Positions 16,007 through 24,806 of a stretch of DNA of 64,000 bases are shown piece after piece. Made by a program: the position numbers and the translations under genes. Positions within the stretch are counted from its first letter, which is position 1. The number at the start of each line of letters is the position of its first letter. Source of the stretch: Okibacterium sp. HSC-33S16 (lineage in GTDB: Bacteria; Actinomycetota; Actinomycetes; Actinomycetales; Microbacteriaceae); NCBI RefSeq assembly GCF_024171565.1, contig NZ_JALJZZ010000001.1, forward strand, positions 496,001 to 560,000. Reading direction: 5' to 3'. Below the pieces are notes generated by a model that was not told where the DNA came from, searched no databases, and saw nothing but the letters and a program-made list of their open reading frames with translations.

Positions 16007-16787
16007 CGCTCGCGAAGGCGAGGTCTGAGCTGCCGTTCCTGAGCCGGGCCTCCACCAGCCGCACGGCGAGCCCGGCAACGGTGCTGACGAGCGGCTCGCG
16101 TTCCGACACCGCACCCTGCCCGAGGAGCTGTGAGGCGATGGCCGGCCACGCCGGATCACGGTCGGCGGTCCACCGGGCCAGGCAGTGCAGGCACGGGCCG
16201 ACACCCGGCTCGACCAGTGGTCCGATCCGCACCCCGGTATCGGTGTAGACCACGGCAAGATGCGGGATGTCGCGGCTCAACCAGCGGATGTACCGGCTCG
16301 GTTCCAGCACATGGTTCGCAACGAGAATCGCCAGCCGTGGCCGACGCGGTCGGAACGCATCCGCGTGAGCGGACCCCGCGTTGGCGTACCCGGTGTTCGC
16401 GTACCCAGCGTTGCTGAACCCTGCGTTGGTGGATGCCGTGCTCGTGAACCCGGCGCTGGCCAGCAAATCACGAACCAGCTGCGCGGTTGGGCCTGTGCCC
16501 TCGACGACACACGCCCCGTCGCTCGACCGAAACGGTTCCGGGCTCAGGGCGGGTGAGATCCGTTCGAGGAACTCGGGCAGTTCTCCGGGAGGAAGACCAA
16601 CTTTGAGGGCCAGCCGATCGAGTTCCTCGCGGCTGACACCGGCCATCAGCGCGCCGATGATCTGTTCAAACGGTCGGCTGACGTCGACCAGTGTGGCCAC
16701 CGGGGTTTCGGCGCCGATCTGAATCGACGTGGTGTCTCGCCACACCACGGGGTAGTGCGGATCGAGTCGAAGGAACATGCTCGACAT
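15843..16787 (-). CDS. Cyclodehydratase/E1-like (TOMM leader-binding-like) protein, Rv3196 position
   Basis: 314 residues. The C-terminal half resembles the E1/ThiF-like part of bacteriocin cyclodehydratases: LAILVANHV (152-160), DTGVRIGPLVEPG, then CLHC (199-202) with WTADRDPAWP, and HPDCGC near the end, giving two Cys pairs (C199/C202, C281/C283) able to hold zinc. Residues 121-140 are a pentapeptide repeat (NAGFS, NAGYA, NTGYA, NAGSA) joining the two halves. No YcaO enzyme or precursor peptide is nearby, so peptide modification is not supported; the gene is a conserved neighbour of uvrD2 in Actinobacteria. About 30 residues after CGC overlap uvrD2. The start could also be the second Met at residue 4. 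Confidence 0.7.
   Translation of the reverse strand: MSSMFLRLDPHYPVVWRDTTSIQIGAETPVATLVDVSRPFEQIIGALMAGVSREELDRLALKVGLPPGELPEFLERISPALSPEPFRSSDGACVVEGTGPTAQLVRDLLASAGFTSTASTNAGFSNAGYANTGYANAGSAHADAFRPRRPRLAILVANHVLEPSRYIRWLSRDIPHLAVVYTDTGVRIGPLVEPGVGPCLHCLARWTADRDPAWPAIASQLLGQGAVSEREPLVSTVAGLAVRLVEARLRNGSSDLAFASVSFDANSLTGRRVEHRQHPDCGCRSLSGTETVPEAETRGPTAPPMTGRAATALG
16368..16427 (-). repeat. 15-bp tandem repeat encoding NAGYA-type pentapeptides
   Basis: Four diverged 15-bp copies lie in frame within the cyclodehydratase-like gene and encode NAGFS, NAGYA, NTGYA and NAGSA. The copies differ mainly at silent or conservative positions. Such minisatellites often vary in copy number between strains. 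Confidence 0.75.
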
Positions 16788-16851
16788 CCTGCCGCAGCGC
16801 GGTTGCGGCCGAAAAAGTTATCCACAACAGCCCGGGTCGAGCGGTCTCCGG

Positions 16852-18222
16852 CTAGACGTTCGGTGGTGTCTCGTCGTTCGAGCCGAGCGATCCGCCGCTC
16901 TCCCCGCGGAGCAGGTCTTCGAGCGCGGTGTCGAACTCATCGGGCTCGGGCACCTCGCCGCGGGCACGCGCCTCCAGCCGCTCGATCAGAGACGTCGGGT
17001 CGTCGATGTCGCCAGCCGAGGGGATGAGATCGGGGTGCGACCACAGGGAGTCCCGCTGTTCGTTACCGACAGCATCCGTTATTTTCTGCCACATCGCCGC
17101 AGCCTCGCGCAACCGACGAGGGCGAAGCTCGAGGCCGACAAGCGTGGAGAACGCAGACTCCGCGGGGCCACCGGTCGCCCGGCGACGCTTCACGGTCTCG
17201 GCGACAGCGTCAGACTTCGGCAACCGCGACGTGGCAGCCCCGGTAACCACGTCGACCCAGCCCTCAACGAGCGCGAGGGTGGTCTCCAGTCGAGCCAGCG
17301 TCGCGAGTTGAGCGTCAGTCTTCGGCGGAATCAGCGACCCGTCGACCATTGCCTGGCGCAACTCTTCGGGGTTGGCGGGGTCAAAGCTGTCGGCGAGTCC
17401 CTCGAGACGTTCCGTATCGATACGGATGCCACGGGCAAACTCAGTGATGGACGAAATCAGGTGCAACCGCAACCAGCGTGCGTGCCGGAAGAGTCGCGCG
17501 TGCGCGAGTTCGCGCACCGCCAGATAGATCTGCACCTGGTCATCGGCAATGTCGAGACCTTCGCCGAACGCCGCGACGCTTTGGGGGAGGAGCGCGGCCT
17601 GGTTGTCGTCGAGCAACGGAATGCCGATGTCGCCGCCGGAGACCACTTCCTTCGACAGCTGGCCAACCACCTGTCCCAGCTGCATGGCGAAGAGCGCACC
17701 GCCGATGCTGCGGAGCAGGCTGCTCGCGCCCTGCACCATGCTCTGCATTTCCTCGGGCGCCTGCTCACTCAACACTCGAGTGAGCGCGTCAGAGATGCTC
17801 GTGGCAACGGGCTCAGCGAGCTGGGTCCAGACCGGCATCGTGGCTCGGACCCACTCGCCGCGGGTCATCAGCTTGGGAACACTCGTGAGCTCGGTGATCT
17901 GGGTCACATCGTCGAGCCAGAGGGCTGCGATGTGGAAGGCCTGGTCGAGCTGGGCGCGCTGCTCGGGCGACGTGGGAACAGCGCTCGCCGTCGCGATCTG
18001 AACGGCCTGGTCGGTGGCGACCTGCCAGTTGATACCGCCGTCACTTGCTCCGCGCATGGCGTTCTGCAGCTGGCCGAGCATCGCCTGGATGCTGGCCGGA
18101 TCGGCGGGCAGGCCTGCGGCGCCAGCAAGCTGGCTCGGATCGACCCCGCCCTTCCCGGACAGGAAATCCCGCAGCATGTCGCGGAACTCGTCCTCGGGAT
18201 TGTTGTCAGGTACGTCGGGCAC
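16852..18222 (-). CDS. DUF2342 family protein (putative zinc-dependent metalloprotease, Rv3195-like)
   Basis: 456 residues, soluble and largely helical. Family landmarks include QIYLAVRELAHARLF with RHARWLRLHL following, EEMQSMVQGAS with GALFAMQLGQVVGQL, LALVEGWVDVV and LPKSDAVAETVKRRRA. The family is annotated as zinc-dependent metalloproteases, but no classical HExxH is present; RELAHARLF is the nearest candidate, so protease activity is unproven. GTG at 18222 was chosen because GAAAGG lies 8 nt before it; a GTG three codons earlier abuts the same site too closely. Divergent from the Lon-like PDZ protease gene, the same pairing as Rv3195/Rv3194c, which suggests a functional link. Confidence 0.8.
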   Translation of the reverse strand: MPDVPDNNPEDEFRDMLRDFLSGKGGVDPSQLAGAAGLPADPASIQAMLGQLQNAMRGASDGGINWQVATDQAVQIATASAVPTSPEQRAQLDQAFHIAALWLDDVTQITELTSVPKLMTRGEWVRATMPVWTQLAEPVATSISDALTRVLSEQAPEEMQSMVQGASSLLRSIGGALFAMQLGQVVGQLSKEVVSGGDIGIPLLDDNQAALLPQSVAAFGEGLDIADDQVQIYLAVRELAHARLFRHARWLRLHLISSITEFARGIRIDTERLEGLADSFDPANPEELRQAMVDGSLIPPKTDAQLATLARLETTLALVEGWVDVVTGAATSRLPKSDAVAETVKRRRATGGPAESAFSTLVGLELRPRRLREAAAMWQKITDAVGNEQRDSLWSHPDLIPSAGDIDDPTSLIERLEARARGEVPEPDEFDTALEDLLRGESGGSLGSNDETPPNV

Positions 18223-18341
18223 TGAGGCCACCTTTCAGACATCGTGCGGTTGCTCGATCTACGCTAGTGCGTGAACCTCTGAGTTTCGCGTGGCTTCCCC
18301 CTGCTGGTGTCCGCCCGCCGCGAACAGCACGAAAGGCCGCA

Positions 18342-19493
18342 GTGACCCTCTTTCCCCCGACGCCATCGGACACCGACGAACAGCACGCGGCAACTCCCGC
18401 TGAGCGCGCCCGAGCCGAGCGGGCCCGCATCCGCTCCCGCCGAGGCTGGCTCGCTCTGGGCATCTCGTTCCTCGTGGTGCTCGTGCTGGCACTTTGGCCA
18501 ACGTCGTACGTGATCCAGCAGCCCGGTCCGGTTTTCAACACCCTGGGCAGTGTCGAGGTCAAGGACAAGACGGTCCCGATGATCACGGTGGACGGCGCCG
18601 AAACCTTCGAGACCGATGGTGCACTCGATATGCTCACCGTCCAGGCGGTGGGTAACCCCGAGCAGCGACCCAACTGGTTTGAAATCAGCCTCGCCTGGTT
18701 CAACCCGAGCAAGACAGTAGTGCCGCTTGAGGCGATTTTCCCGGTCGGCGAGACCACCGAGGAACGCGATGCCGAGAACGCGGCACTCATGGTGGACTCG
18801 CAACAGGACGCCGTGGCCGCCGCGCTGTCGACGCTCGGCTACGACTTTCCAGCCCAGCTCACCGTTGGGCAGGTGGCCGAGGGCACTCCCGCCGATAGCC
18901 AGCTCAAGGTCGACGACGAGCTCGTCAGCGTGAACGGGGAAGCGGTCTCCGATCTCCCGTCGCTCCGTGCCGCCATCGCCGCAAACGGCACCGAAGCAGC
19001 AGCCGTGTTCGGCATTGTGCGTGGGGGAGTCCCGATGAACATTTCGATCACGCCGACGCCGGCCACCGCCGCCGACGGCACTGAGACCGGCATCATTGGC
19101 GTCGCCACCAAAATGGTCTACGACTTCCCGATCGACGTGACCATCCAGCTCGACAATGTTGGTGGACCAAGCGCCGGAATGATGTTCGCACTCGGCATCA
19201 TCGACAAGCTCACCGAGGGCGAACTCAACGGCGGCCAGCACGTTGCGGGAACCGGCACAATCGACGCCAGCGGAACGGTGGGTGCCATCGGCGGCATTCG
19301 GCAAAAGCTGTTTGGGGCCCGAGACGCAGGAGCACGCTACTTCCTTGCTCCCGAGTCGAATTGCACCGAGGTCGTTGGACATGTCCCCGACGGCATTCGG
19401 GTCTTCAGCGTGGGCACGCTTGAGCAGGCCGTCACCGCGCTCGATGCGATCGCCGACGAGTCGGGACTTGACGCCCTGCCTACCTGTGAGTGA
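18342..19493 (+). CDS. PDZ-domain Lon-like membrane-anchored serine protease
   Basis: 383 residues: one membrane helix (about 37-52), an extracytoplasmic region, a PDZ domain (about 168-240, VGQVAEGTPADSQLKVDDELVSVNG) and a C-terminal Lon-type protease domain. The catalytic Ser is S277 in GGPSAGMMFALGIID and the partner Lys is K322 in IGGIRQKLFGA, giving the Ser-Lys dyad. NCTEV near 340 is a family landmark. It probably cleaves envelope proteins outside the membrane. The GTG start has GAAAGG 5 nt upstream. An open frame extends about 300 bp further 5' but has no homology. Placed before the UPF0182 gene, as in Mycobacterium (Rv3194c/Rv3193c). Confidence 0.9.
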   Translation: MTLFPPTPSDTDEQHAATPAERARAERARIRSRRGWLALGISFLVVLVLALWPTSYVIQQPGPVFNTLGSVEVKDKTVPMITVDGAETFETDGALDMLTVQAVGNPEQRPNWFEISLAWFNPSKTVVPLEAIFPVGETTEERDAENAALMVDSQQDAVAAALSTLGYDFPAQLTVGQVAEGTPADSQLKVDDELVSVNGEAVSDLPSLRAAIAANGTEAAAVFGIVRGGVPMNISITPTPATAADGTETGIIGVATKMVYDFPIDVTIQLDNVGGPSAGMMFALGIIDKLTEGELNGGQHVAGTGTIDASGTVGAIGGIRQKLFGARDAGARYFLAPESNCTEVVGHVPDGIRVFSVGTLEQAVTALDAIADESGLDALPTCE

Positions 19494-19538
19494 GCGGTGA
19501 CCGTGCCCTTCCCAGCTCGGGCCGGTGAAAGTGCCCAA

Positions 19539-19544
19539 TAGACT
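19539..19544 (+). promoter_or_regulatory. Possible -10 hexamer TAGACT of the UPF0182 gene
   Basis: TAGACT lies 33 nt before the GTG at 19578, which leaves a short leader containing AGAGG about 6 nt from the start codon. No clear -35 is seen. Confidence 0.4.
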
Positions 19545-19577
19545 GGAATTCCGACCGAGTATCGACAGAGGCCAAAA

Positions 19578-22514
19578 GTGACTTCCGCTACATCTTCCAA
19601 CTCCACAGCACCGAATAGATCTCGAGCGCCCCTGGCGATCACCGCAGCGGTGGTCGGAGCGCTCGTCGTGGCGTTCTTCATCTTCGCCGGGCTGTACTCA
19701 GACTTCCTCTGGTTCCAGCAGGTTGGCTTCACGAACGTCCTCACCACGCAGTGGTATGCCTCAGCGATCATGTTCGTCGTCGGCTTCATCGGCATGGCCG
19801 TCCCGGTCTATGTCGCCATCCAGCTGGCCTACCGCCTGCGCCCGGTTTACGCGAAGCTCTCGAGCCAGCTCGACCGCTACCAGGAACTCGTTGAGCCGCT
19901 GCGCCGCGCCGCAACCTACGGCATCCCCGCACTGCTCGGACTTTTCGCCGGATTCTCAACGGCCACCCGCTGGGAAACAGTCTGGATGTGGTTCAACCGC
20001 ACCTCCGCAGGAAGCACCGACCCTCAGTTCGGCCTCGACGTGTCGTTCTACATGTTCGAGCTGCCGTTCTACCGGGGCCTCGTGGGCTTCGCCTCCGCCG
20101 TCATCCTGCTCGCCACGCTTCTCACCGTTGCGGTCTGCTACCTCTACGGTTCGATCCACGCCTCGGGCCGTGAGCTTCGAATCTCGAAGGCCGCCCGCAT
20201 CCAGATCGCTGTGCTTGCCGGGCTTTACCTCGCTCTCCAGGCTGTCTCGATCTGGCTCGATCAGTACGTCACGCTCAACCAAACCGGTGACCTCATCACC
20301 GGTGCCAACTTCACCGACGACAACGCGACTATTCCGGGCCGGGTCATTCTTGCTGGCATCGCCGCCCTCGTCGCGGTGTTCTTCTTCATCACGGCCTTCA
20401 TCGGCCGCTGGCGCCTGCCGGTCGTCGGTACGGCACTGCTTCTGGTCGCCGGCCTGCTCATCGGAACCGCATACCCCTGGGTCGTGCAGAGGTTCCAGGT
20501 TGACCCGAACGCGAAGAGCCTCGAGCAGCCGTACATCCAGCGCAACATCGACCTCACCCGTGATGCGTACGACGTCGATGACGTCGAAGAGATTCCTTAC
20601 AATGCATCAACGGATGCCACGGCTGGCGCGCTTCGTGAAGATGCCGAAACCACTGCATCCATTCGAATCATCGACCCGGCTCTCGTGAGCCCGTCGATTT
20701 CGCAGCTCGAACGGTTCAAGAACTACTACGCGTTCTCGGCGGACCTGGACGTTGACCGGTACTCGATCAACGGCGAGAGCCAGGACACCGTTATCGCCCT
20801 GCGTGAGCTCAAGCAGGACGCCACCGACAACTGGGTCAACAACACGCTCGTGTACACGCACGGATACGGTCTGGTGGCCGCTTATGGAAACCAGCGTTCC
20901 GTCGACGGTCAGCCGGTCTTCCTTGAGTCCGGTATTCCGACCACCGGTGCCCTCGGCGACTTCGAACCGCGCATCTACTTCGGCGAGGCCTCTCCCGACT
21001 ACTCGATCGTTGGCGCTCCCGCTGACGCATCGCCGGTGGAACTCGACTACCCGTCGGGTGACGAGGGTGCATCGGAGACCTACAACACCTTCGATGGTGA
21101 CGGTGGTCCGAAACTCGACAGCGTACTGAACAAGCTCGTCTACGCCCTGAAGTTCCAGTCAGAACAGATCTTCCTTTCCGACGCAGTGACCGACAAGTCG
21201 CAGATTCTCTACGATCGCGACCCGTCGACCCGCGTGCAGAAGGTCGCGCCGTACCTGACGCTCGACTCCGACCCGTACCCGAGCGTTGTTGACGGTCGCG
21301 TTGTCTGGATCGTCGATGGATACACCACGTCGGATGCGTACCCCTACTCACGTACGGTCGGACTCTCGACGGCCATCGCCGACAGTGAAAACAACGACCA
21401 GCAGTTCGCGCTCGACAACATCAACTACATCCGCAACTCGGTGAAGGCGACAGTCGACGCTTACGACGGTTCCGTCACGCTGTACGCCTGGGACACCGAG
21501 GACCCGATCCTCAAGACCTGGCAGAAGATCTACCCGTCGACGATCGAGCCCATCTCCAAGATGAGCGGTGACCTGATGAGCCACGTTCGCTACCCGGCGG
21601 ACCTGTTCAAGGTTCAGCGGTCGATCCTCGGTCAGTACCACGTGACTGATGCAGGCAAGTTCTACTCGAAGACTGACGCGTGGTCGACTCCGGCCGACCC
21701 GCAGTCTGAAGCAGCTCAGAACCTCCTGCAGCCGCCGTACTACCTGACCCTGCAGATGCCCGGCCAGGAATCGCCGACTTTCTCGCTGTACTCGACCTTC
21801 GTGCCCCGCGGAACCGGAGACAGCGCATCGAGCGTGCTCACCGGATATCTCGCGGTGGACGCTGACGCCGGTGCGACCGACGGTACGGTCGGGAAAGACT
21901 ACGGAAAGCTCAGGCTTCTGACGCTCCCGAAGGAAGCGACGGTTCCCGGTCCGGGCCAGGTGCAGAACGCGTTCAACACCGACCCCGAGGTGTCATCCCT
22001 CATCAACCTGCTGAAGCAGGGGCAGTCGAAGGTGCTCAACGGTAACCTGCTGACGCTCCCGGTCGGTGGCGGACTGCTTTATGTTCAGCCGGTGTACGTA
22101 CAGTCCACGGGTGAGACCAGCTACCCGCTGCTGCAGAAGGTACTGGTCGCATTCGGTGACCAGATCGCCTTCGAGAACACCCTCGACGAAGCCCTCGACT
22201 CGCTGTTTGGCGGCAACTCGGGAGCGACCGCCGGTGACACCAACACGCCCCCGAGCGAGGAACCCGTCACTGCGCCGGACACGGACGGTGGCACTGACAC
22301 AGGCACCGACGCGGGTGACGGAAACACCGACGGTGGTTCAGGAACCGGAGACCCCGCCCAGGACGCCGCACTCAAGGCAGCACTGGATAAGGCCAAGACC
22401 GCCATGACCGACCGCGACGCCGCACTGCAGGCTGGCGACTGGACGGCCTACGGCGAGGCCGACACCCGGCTGTCCGAGGCGATCGCTGAGGCAATTGCCC
22501 TGATCAACGAATAG
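19578..22514 (+). CDS. UPF0182 family large membrane protein
   Basis: 978 residues. The first about 310 hold seven hydrophobic segments (roughly 20-40, 56-80, 108-128, 160-186, 206-228, 253-276 and 281-300). A large extracytoplasmic region follows, with family landmarks such as FKNYYAFSADLDVDRY, LVYTHGYG and PRIYFGE. Residues from about 890 are an acidic Gly/Thr/Asp-rich linker (DGGTDTGTDAGDGNTDGG) and then a charged helical end. UPF0182 (COG1615) proteins are widespread in Actinobacteria and Cyanobacteria with no established function. GTG start preceded by AGAGG. Its position beside the Lon-like protease is conserved. Confidence 0.9.
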   Translation: MTSATSSNSTAPNRSRAPLAITAAVVGALVVAFFIFAGLYSDFLWFQQVGFTNVLTTQWYASAIMFVVGFIGMAVPVYVAIQLAYRLRPVYAKLSSQLDRYQELVEPLRRAATYGIPALLGLFAGFSTATRWETVWMWFNRTSAGSTDPQFGLDVSFYMFELPFYRGLVGFASAVILLATLLTVAVCYLYGSIHASGRELRISKAARIQIAVLAGLYLALQAVSIWLDQYVTLNQTGDLITGANFTDDNATIPGRVILAGIAALVAVFFFITAFIGRWRLPVVGTALLLVAGLLIGTAYPWVVQRFQVDPNAKSLEQPYIQRNIDLTRDAYDVDDVEEIPYNASTDATAGALREDAETTASIRIIDPALVSPSISQLERFKNYYAFSADLDVDRYSINGESQDTVIALRELKQDATDNWVNNTLVYTHGYGLVAAYGNQRSVDGQPVFLESGIPTTGALGDFEPRIYFGEASPDYSIVGAPADASPVELDYPSGDEGASETYNTFDGDGGPKLDSVLNKLVYALKFQSEQIFLSDAVTDKSQILYDRDPSTRVQKVAPYLTLDSDPYPSVVDGRVVWIVDGYTTSDAYPYSRTVGLSTAIADSENNDQQFALDNINYIRNSVKATVDAYDGSVTLYAWDTEDPILKTWQKIYPSTIEPISKMSGDLMSHVRYPADLFKVQRSILGQYHVTDAGKFYSKTDAWSTPADPQSEAAQNLLQPPYYLTLQMPGQESPTFSLYSTFVPRGTGDSASSVLTGYLAVDADAGATDGTVGKDYGKLRLLTLPKEATVPGPGQVQNAFNTDPEVSSLINLLKQGQSKVLNGNLLTLPVGGGLLYVQPVYVQSTGETSYPLLQKVLVAFGDQIAFENTLDEALDSLFGGNSGATAGDTNTPPSEEPVTAPDTDGGTDTGTDAGDGNTDGGSGTGDPAQDAALKAALDKAKTAMTDRDAALQAGDWTAYGEADTRLSEAIAEAIALINE

Positions 22515-22524
22515 CGGTACGCGA

Positions 22525-22530
22525 TAGCGT
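22525..22530 (+). promoter_or_regulatory. -10 hexamer TAGCGT (leaderless start)
   Basis: TAGCGT ends 6 nt before the second of two adjacent GTG codons (22537), which favours that codon over the GTG at 22534 as the start of the methyltransferase. Confidence 0.5.
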
Positions 22531-22536
22531 GGGGTG

Positions 22537-23511
22537 GTGATCGAGAATTCGTTCCCCACCCCACAGTCCGTTAACCCGCGCGCAGCGTCCGTCACTTCGC
22601 TCGATGGCGCTGATGAGCCGCACGCGGTGTCCATCAACCCGCGCGACGGCGAGTGGCTGGACGCCAACCGAGCCCAGTGGGACGAGCGCGTTCCCCTTCA
22701 CCTGGCCAGCGACTTCTACGACCAGTCCGCGCTTCGGGCCGGGGACGGTCGACTCACGCCTATCGATGAAGCTGAGCTACAGGGACTGTTCCCCGGCGAC
22801 GACGGACGTTTCCGGCTCGACGGCAAACGGGTGCTGCACCTTCAGTGCCATTTCGGTGCCGACACGTTGACGATTGCGCAACGCGGAGCATCCGTCATCG
22901 GTCTCGATTTCTCCCCGCCAGCGATCCGAGCCGCCCGCGCCCTGGCAGCGGACGTGGGCCTCGCCGAACGGACCCGCTTTCTCATCGCGAACCTCTACGA
23001 CGCGCGACATGCGCTCCCCGAACCCGATTCCTTTGACGTGGTCTTCACGACCTGGGGCACGATTGGGTGGCTGCCAGACGTGGCCGAGTGGGCCCGGATT
23101 ATCGAGTGGTTTCTCGCGCCGGGAGGAACCCTCTACTTCGCCGACGGCCACCCTGCAGCGATGGTGTTCGACTCGACCAGCTCACCGTCGGCTCCTCTGC
23201 CTGAATTTGCATACCCCTACGGTGATCGCAATCCCCTCATTCTTGATCAAGCGGATGACTACGCTGACGGCGACGCCGTACTCACGCACACCCGATCGTG
23301 GGAGTGGGCGCACCCCACCAGCGAGATCGTCGGGGCGCTGCTCGAGGCCGGTTTGCAGATCGACAAGCTGGGGGAGCACTTCGAAGTGCCGTGGAAGATG
23401 TTCGACCAACTCGTGCCGACCGGCGACGGGATGTTCGGCTGGCCGGACGGTACGCCGTGGCTGCCACTCGCACTCGAGGTCGTCGCGTCGAAGCCGGGCG
23501 GAGAGCGCTGA
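22537..23511 (+). CDS. Class I SAM-dependent methyltransferase
   Basis: 324 residues. The SAM-binding motif I is VLHLQCHFGADTLTIA near residue 95, with the motif-I Gly-rich loop in a CHFG variant, followed by VIGLDFSPPAI (acidic residue ending strand 2) and FDVVFTTWGTIGWLPD (motif post-I/II). LDANRAQWDERVPLH at the N-terminus and W-rich stretches at the C-terminus are typical of this group. Substrate unknown, likely a small molecule. The start was placed at the second GTG because of the -10 spacing. The stop codon overlaps the dehydrogenase ATG by one base (TGATG), so the two are translated together. Confidence 0.85.
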   Translation: MIENSFPTPQSVNPRAASVTSLDGADEPHAVSINPRDGEWLDANRAQWDERVPLHLASDFYDQSALRAGDGRLTPIDEAELQGLFPGDDGRFRLDGKRVLHLQCHFGADTLTIAQRGASVIGLDFSPPAIRAARALAADVGLAERTRFLIANLYDARHALPEPDSFDVVFTTWGTIGWLPDVAEWARIIEWFLAPGGTLYFADGHPAAMVFDSTSSPSAPLPEFAYPYGDRNPLILDQADDYADGDAVLTHTRSWEWAHPTSEIVGALLEAGLQIDKLGEHFEVPWKMFDQLVPTGDGMFGWPDGTPWLPLALEVVASKPGGER

Positions 23512-24545
23512 TGCGTGCCGTGCAGTTCAACGCGCCAGGCGACGTGAGCGTCGTCGACCGCCCCGAGCCGACCCCCGTAGAAGCGACCGACGCGATTGTG
23601 CGGGTGGTGGCGACGTGTGTCTGCGGGAGCGACCTGTGGCCGTACCGGGGCGAAACGGAACGGCTGGCGGGAACGCCGATCGGCCACGAGTTCGTCGGTG
23701 TGGTCGAAGAGATCGGCCGCGAAGTCTCGGTTGTCCGCCGCGGCGATTTTGTTATCGCTCCGTTTCAGTGGAGCGATAACACCTGCGCCAACTGTGTGCA
23801 TGGGTTCTCGAGTGTCTGCATGCACGGCGGTGGTTGGGACGCAGCGACCGGAGGCGGGCAGGGTGAGTTCGTGCGGGTGCCTCTCGCCGATGGCACCCTC
23901 GTGACCGTTCCCGGTGGGCGACCGGACGAAACGATGATCGCGTCGCTCCTGTCGCTCTCGGATGTCTTTGCGACAGGCCACCACGCCGCTGTGTCGGCTC
24001 GTGTGGGGCCGGGGGCGACCGTCGCGGTCGTCGGTGACGGTGCAGTGGGCTTATCCGGTGTACTGGCCGCACAGCGTTTGGGGGCGGAACGGATCATCAC
24101 TTTTTCGCGGTACCCCGACCGGCAACGGCTCGCCATGCGGTTCGGTGCCACCGACATCATCGCCACGCGAGGGGATGACGCGGTCACAGAACTGCTGGAT
24201 CTCACCGGTGGCGTTGGGGCGGACGCGACGCTCGAGTGCGTGGGCACGGGTCAGTCGATGACGACCGCTTTCCGCGTGGCGCGGGCTGGATCCATCGTCG
24301 GCTTCGTCGGGGTCCCGCACGGCGTCGAGGTTCCCGTCGGGGCCATGTTCCGACGGAACGTTGGACTGGCAGGGGGAGTCGCGCCGGCACGATCCTATGC
24401 CGAGCAGTTGTTGCCCGACGTCCTCGCCGGCTCAGTCCGCCCGGGCGAGGTTTTCGATTACCGAGTGGAGTTTGATTCGCTGCCCGAGGGGTATCGGGCG
24501 ATGGACGAAAGACGTGCAATTAAGGCCTGGTCGATCGTGTCTTGA
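23511..24545 (+). CDS. Zinc-dependent alcohol dehydrogenase (MDR superfamily)
   Basis: 344 residues. Catalytic zinc ligands are visible as C38 in CVCGSD and H59-E60 in GHEFVGVVEE. The structural lobe shows C92, C95 and C103 (TCANCVHGFSSVC) with D89 ahead of them, the pattern of the subgroup with a modified structural site. A Rossmann NAD(P) site follows (VAVVGDGAVGLSGV, near 175). The GHE region and the GGGQGEFVRVPLAD motif match the general Zn-ADH family rather than glutathione-linked formaldehyde dehydrogenase. Substrate unknown. Coupled to the upstream methyltransferase by a 1-bp overlap. Confidence 0.88.
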   Translation: MRAVQFNAPGDVSVVDRPEPTPVEATDAIVRVVATCVCGSDLWPYRGETERLAGTPIGHEFVGVVEEIGREVSVVRRGDFVIAPFQWSDNTCANCVHGFSSVCMHGGGWDAATGGGQGEFVRVPLADGTLVTVPGGRPDETMIASLLSLSDVFATGHHAAVSARVGPGATVAVVGDGAVGLSGVLAAQRLGAERIITFSRYPDRQRLAMRFGATDIIATRGDDAVTELLDLTGGVGADATLECVGTGQSMTTAFRVARAGSIVGFVGVPHGVEVPVGAMFRRNVGLAGGVAPARSYAEQLLPDVLAGSVRPGEVFDYRVEFDSLPEGYRAMDERRAIKAWSIVS

Positions 24546-24595
24546 GCTCTCGATTGGCGCCGTCGAAAATCCCGTGCTATAGTCATTTCTTGTGC

Positions 24596-24669
24596 CGCGG
24601 GGTGGAGCAGTTCGGTAGCTCGCTGGGCTCATAACCCAGAGGTCGTAGGTTCAAATCCTGCCCCCGCAA
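24596..24669 (+). tRNA. Initiator tRNA-fMet (anticodon CAT)
   Basis: 74 nt from CGCGGGG to discriminator A, folding into a standard cloverleaf. The acceptor CGCGGGG pairs with CCCCGCA except at position 1-72, where C faces A. The anticodon stem has three consecutive G-C pairs (GGG/CCC) around CTCATAA. Both features mark the initiator rather than an elongator tRNA-Met. CCA is not encoded. A strong terminator follows within 5 nt. Confidence 0.95.
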
Positions 24670-24673
24670 CAAT

Positions 24674-24707
24674 AAAGGCCCGGAATCGTGAAGATTCCGG
24701 GCCTTTT
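24674..24707 (+). terminator. Terminator of tRNA-fMet
   Basis: AAAGGCCCGGAATC pairs with GATTCCGGGCCTTT (14 bp) around a 5-nt loop and is followed by TTGCTTT. It is a strong intrinsic terminator and is partly bidirectional because the left arm begins with A residues. Confidence 0.85.
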
Positions 24708-24806
24708 GCTTTGCTCCCGAGCGCCCAGTCCGGCAATGCGCAGGATGTCGCAGTCAGTCGGATCATCCGGTCACAGGATGCGCGCAGTTCTGACAACGCA
24801 CCGTGG

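Noticed and set aside
15843-16787. Thiazole/oxazole-modified bacteriocin cluster
   Set aside because: Only the cyclodehydratase/E1-like half is present, with no YcaO, dehydrogenase, precursor peptide or transporter nearby, and its locus is a conserved housekeeping neighbourhood.
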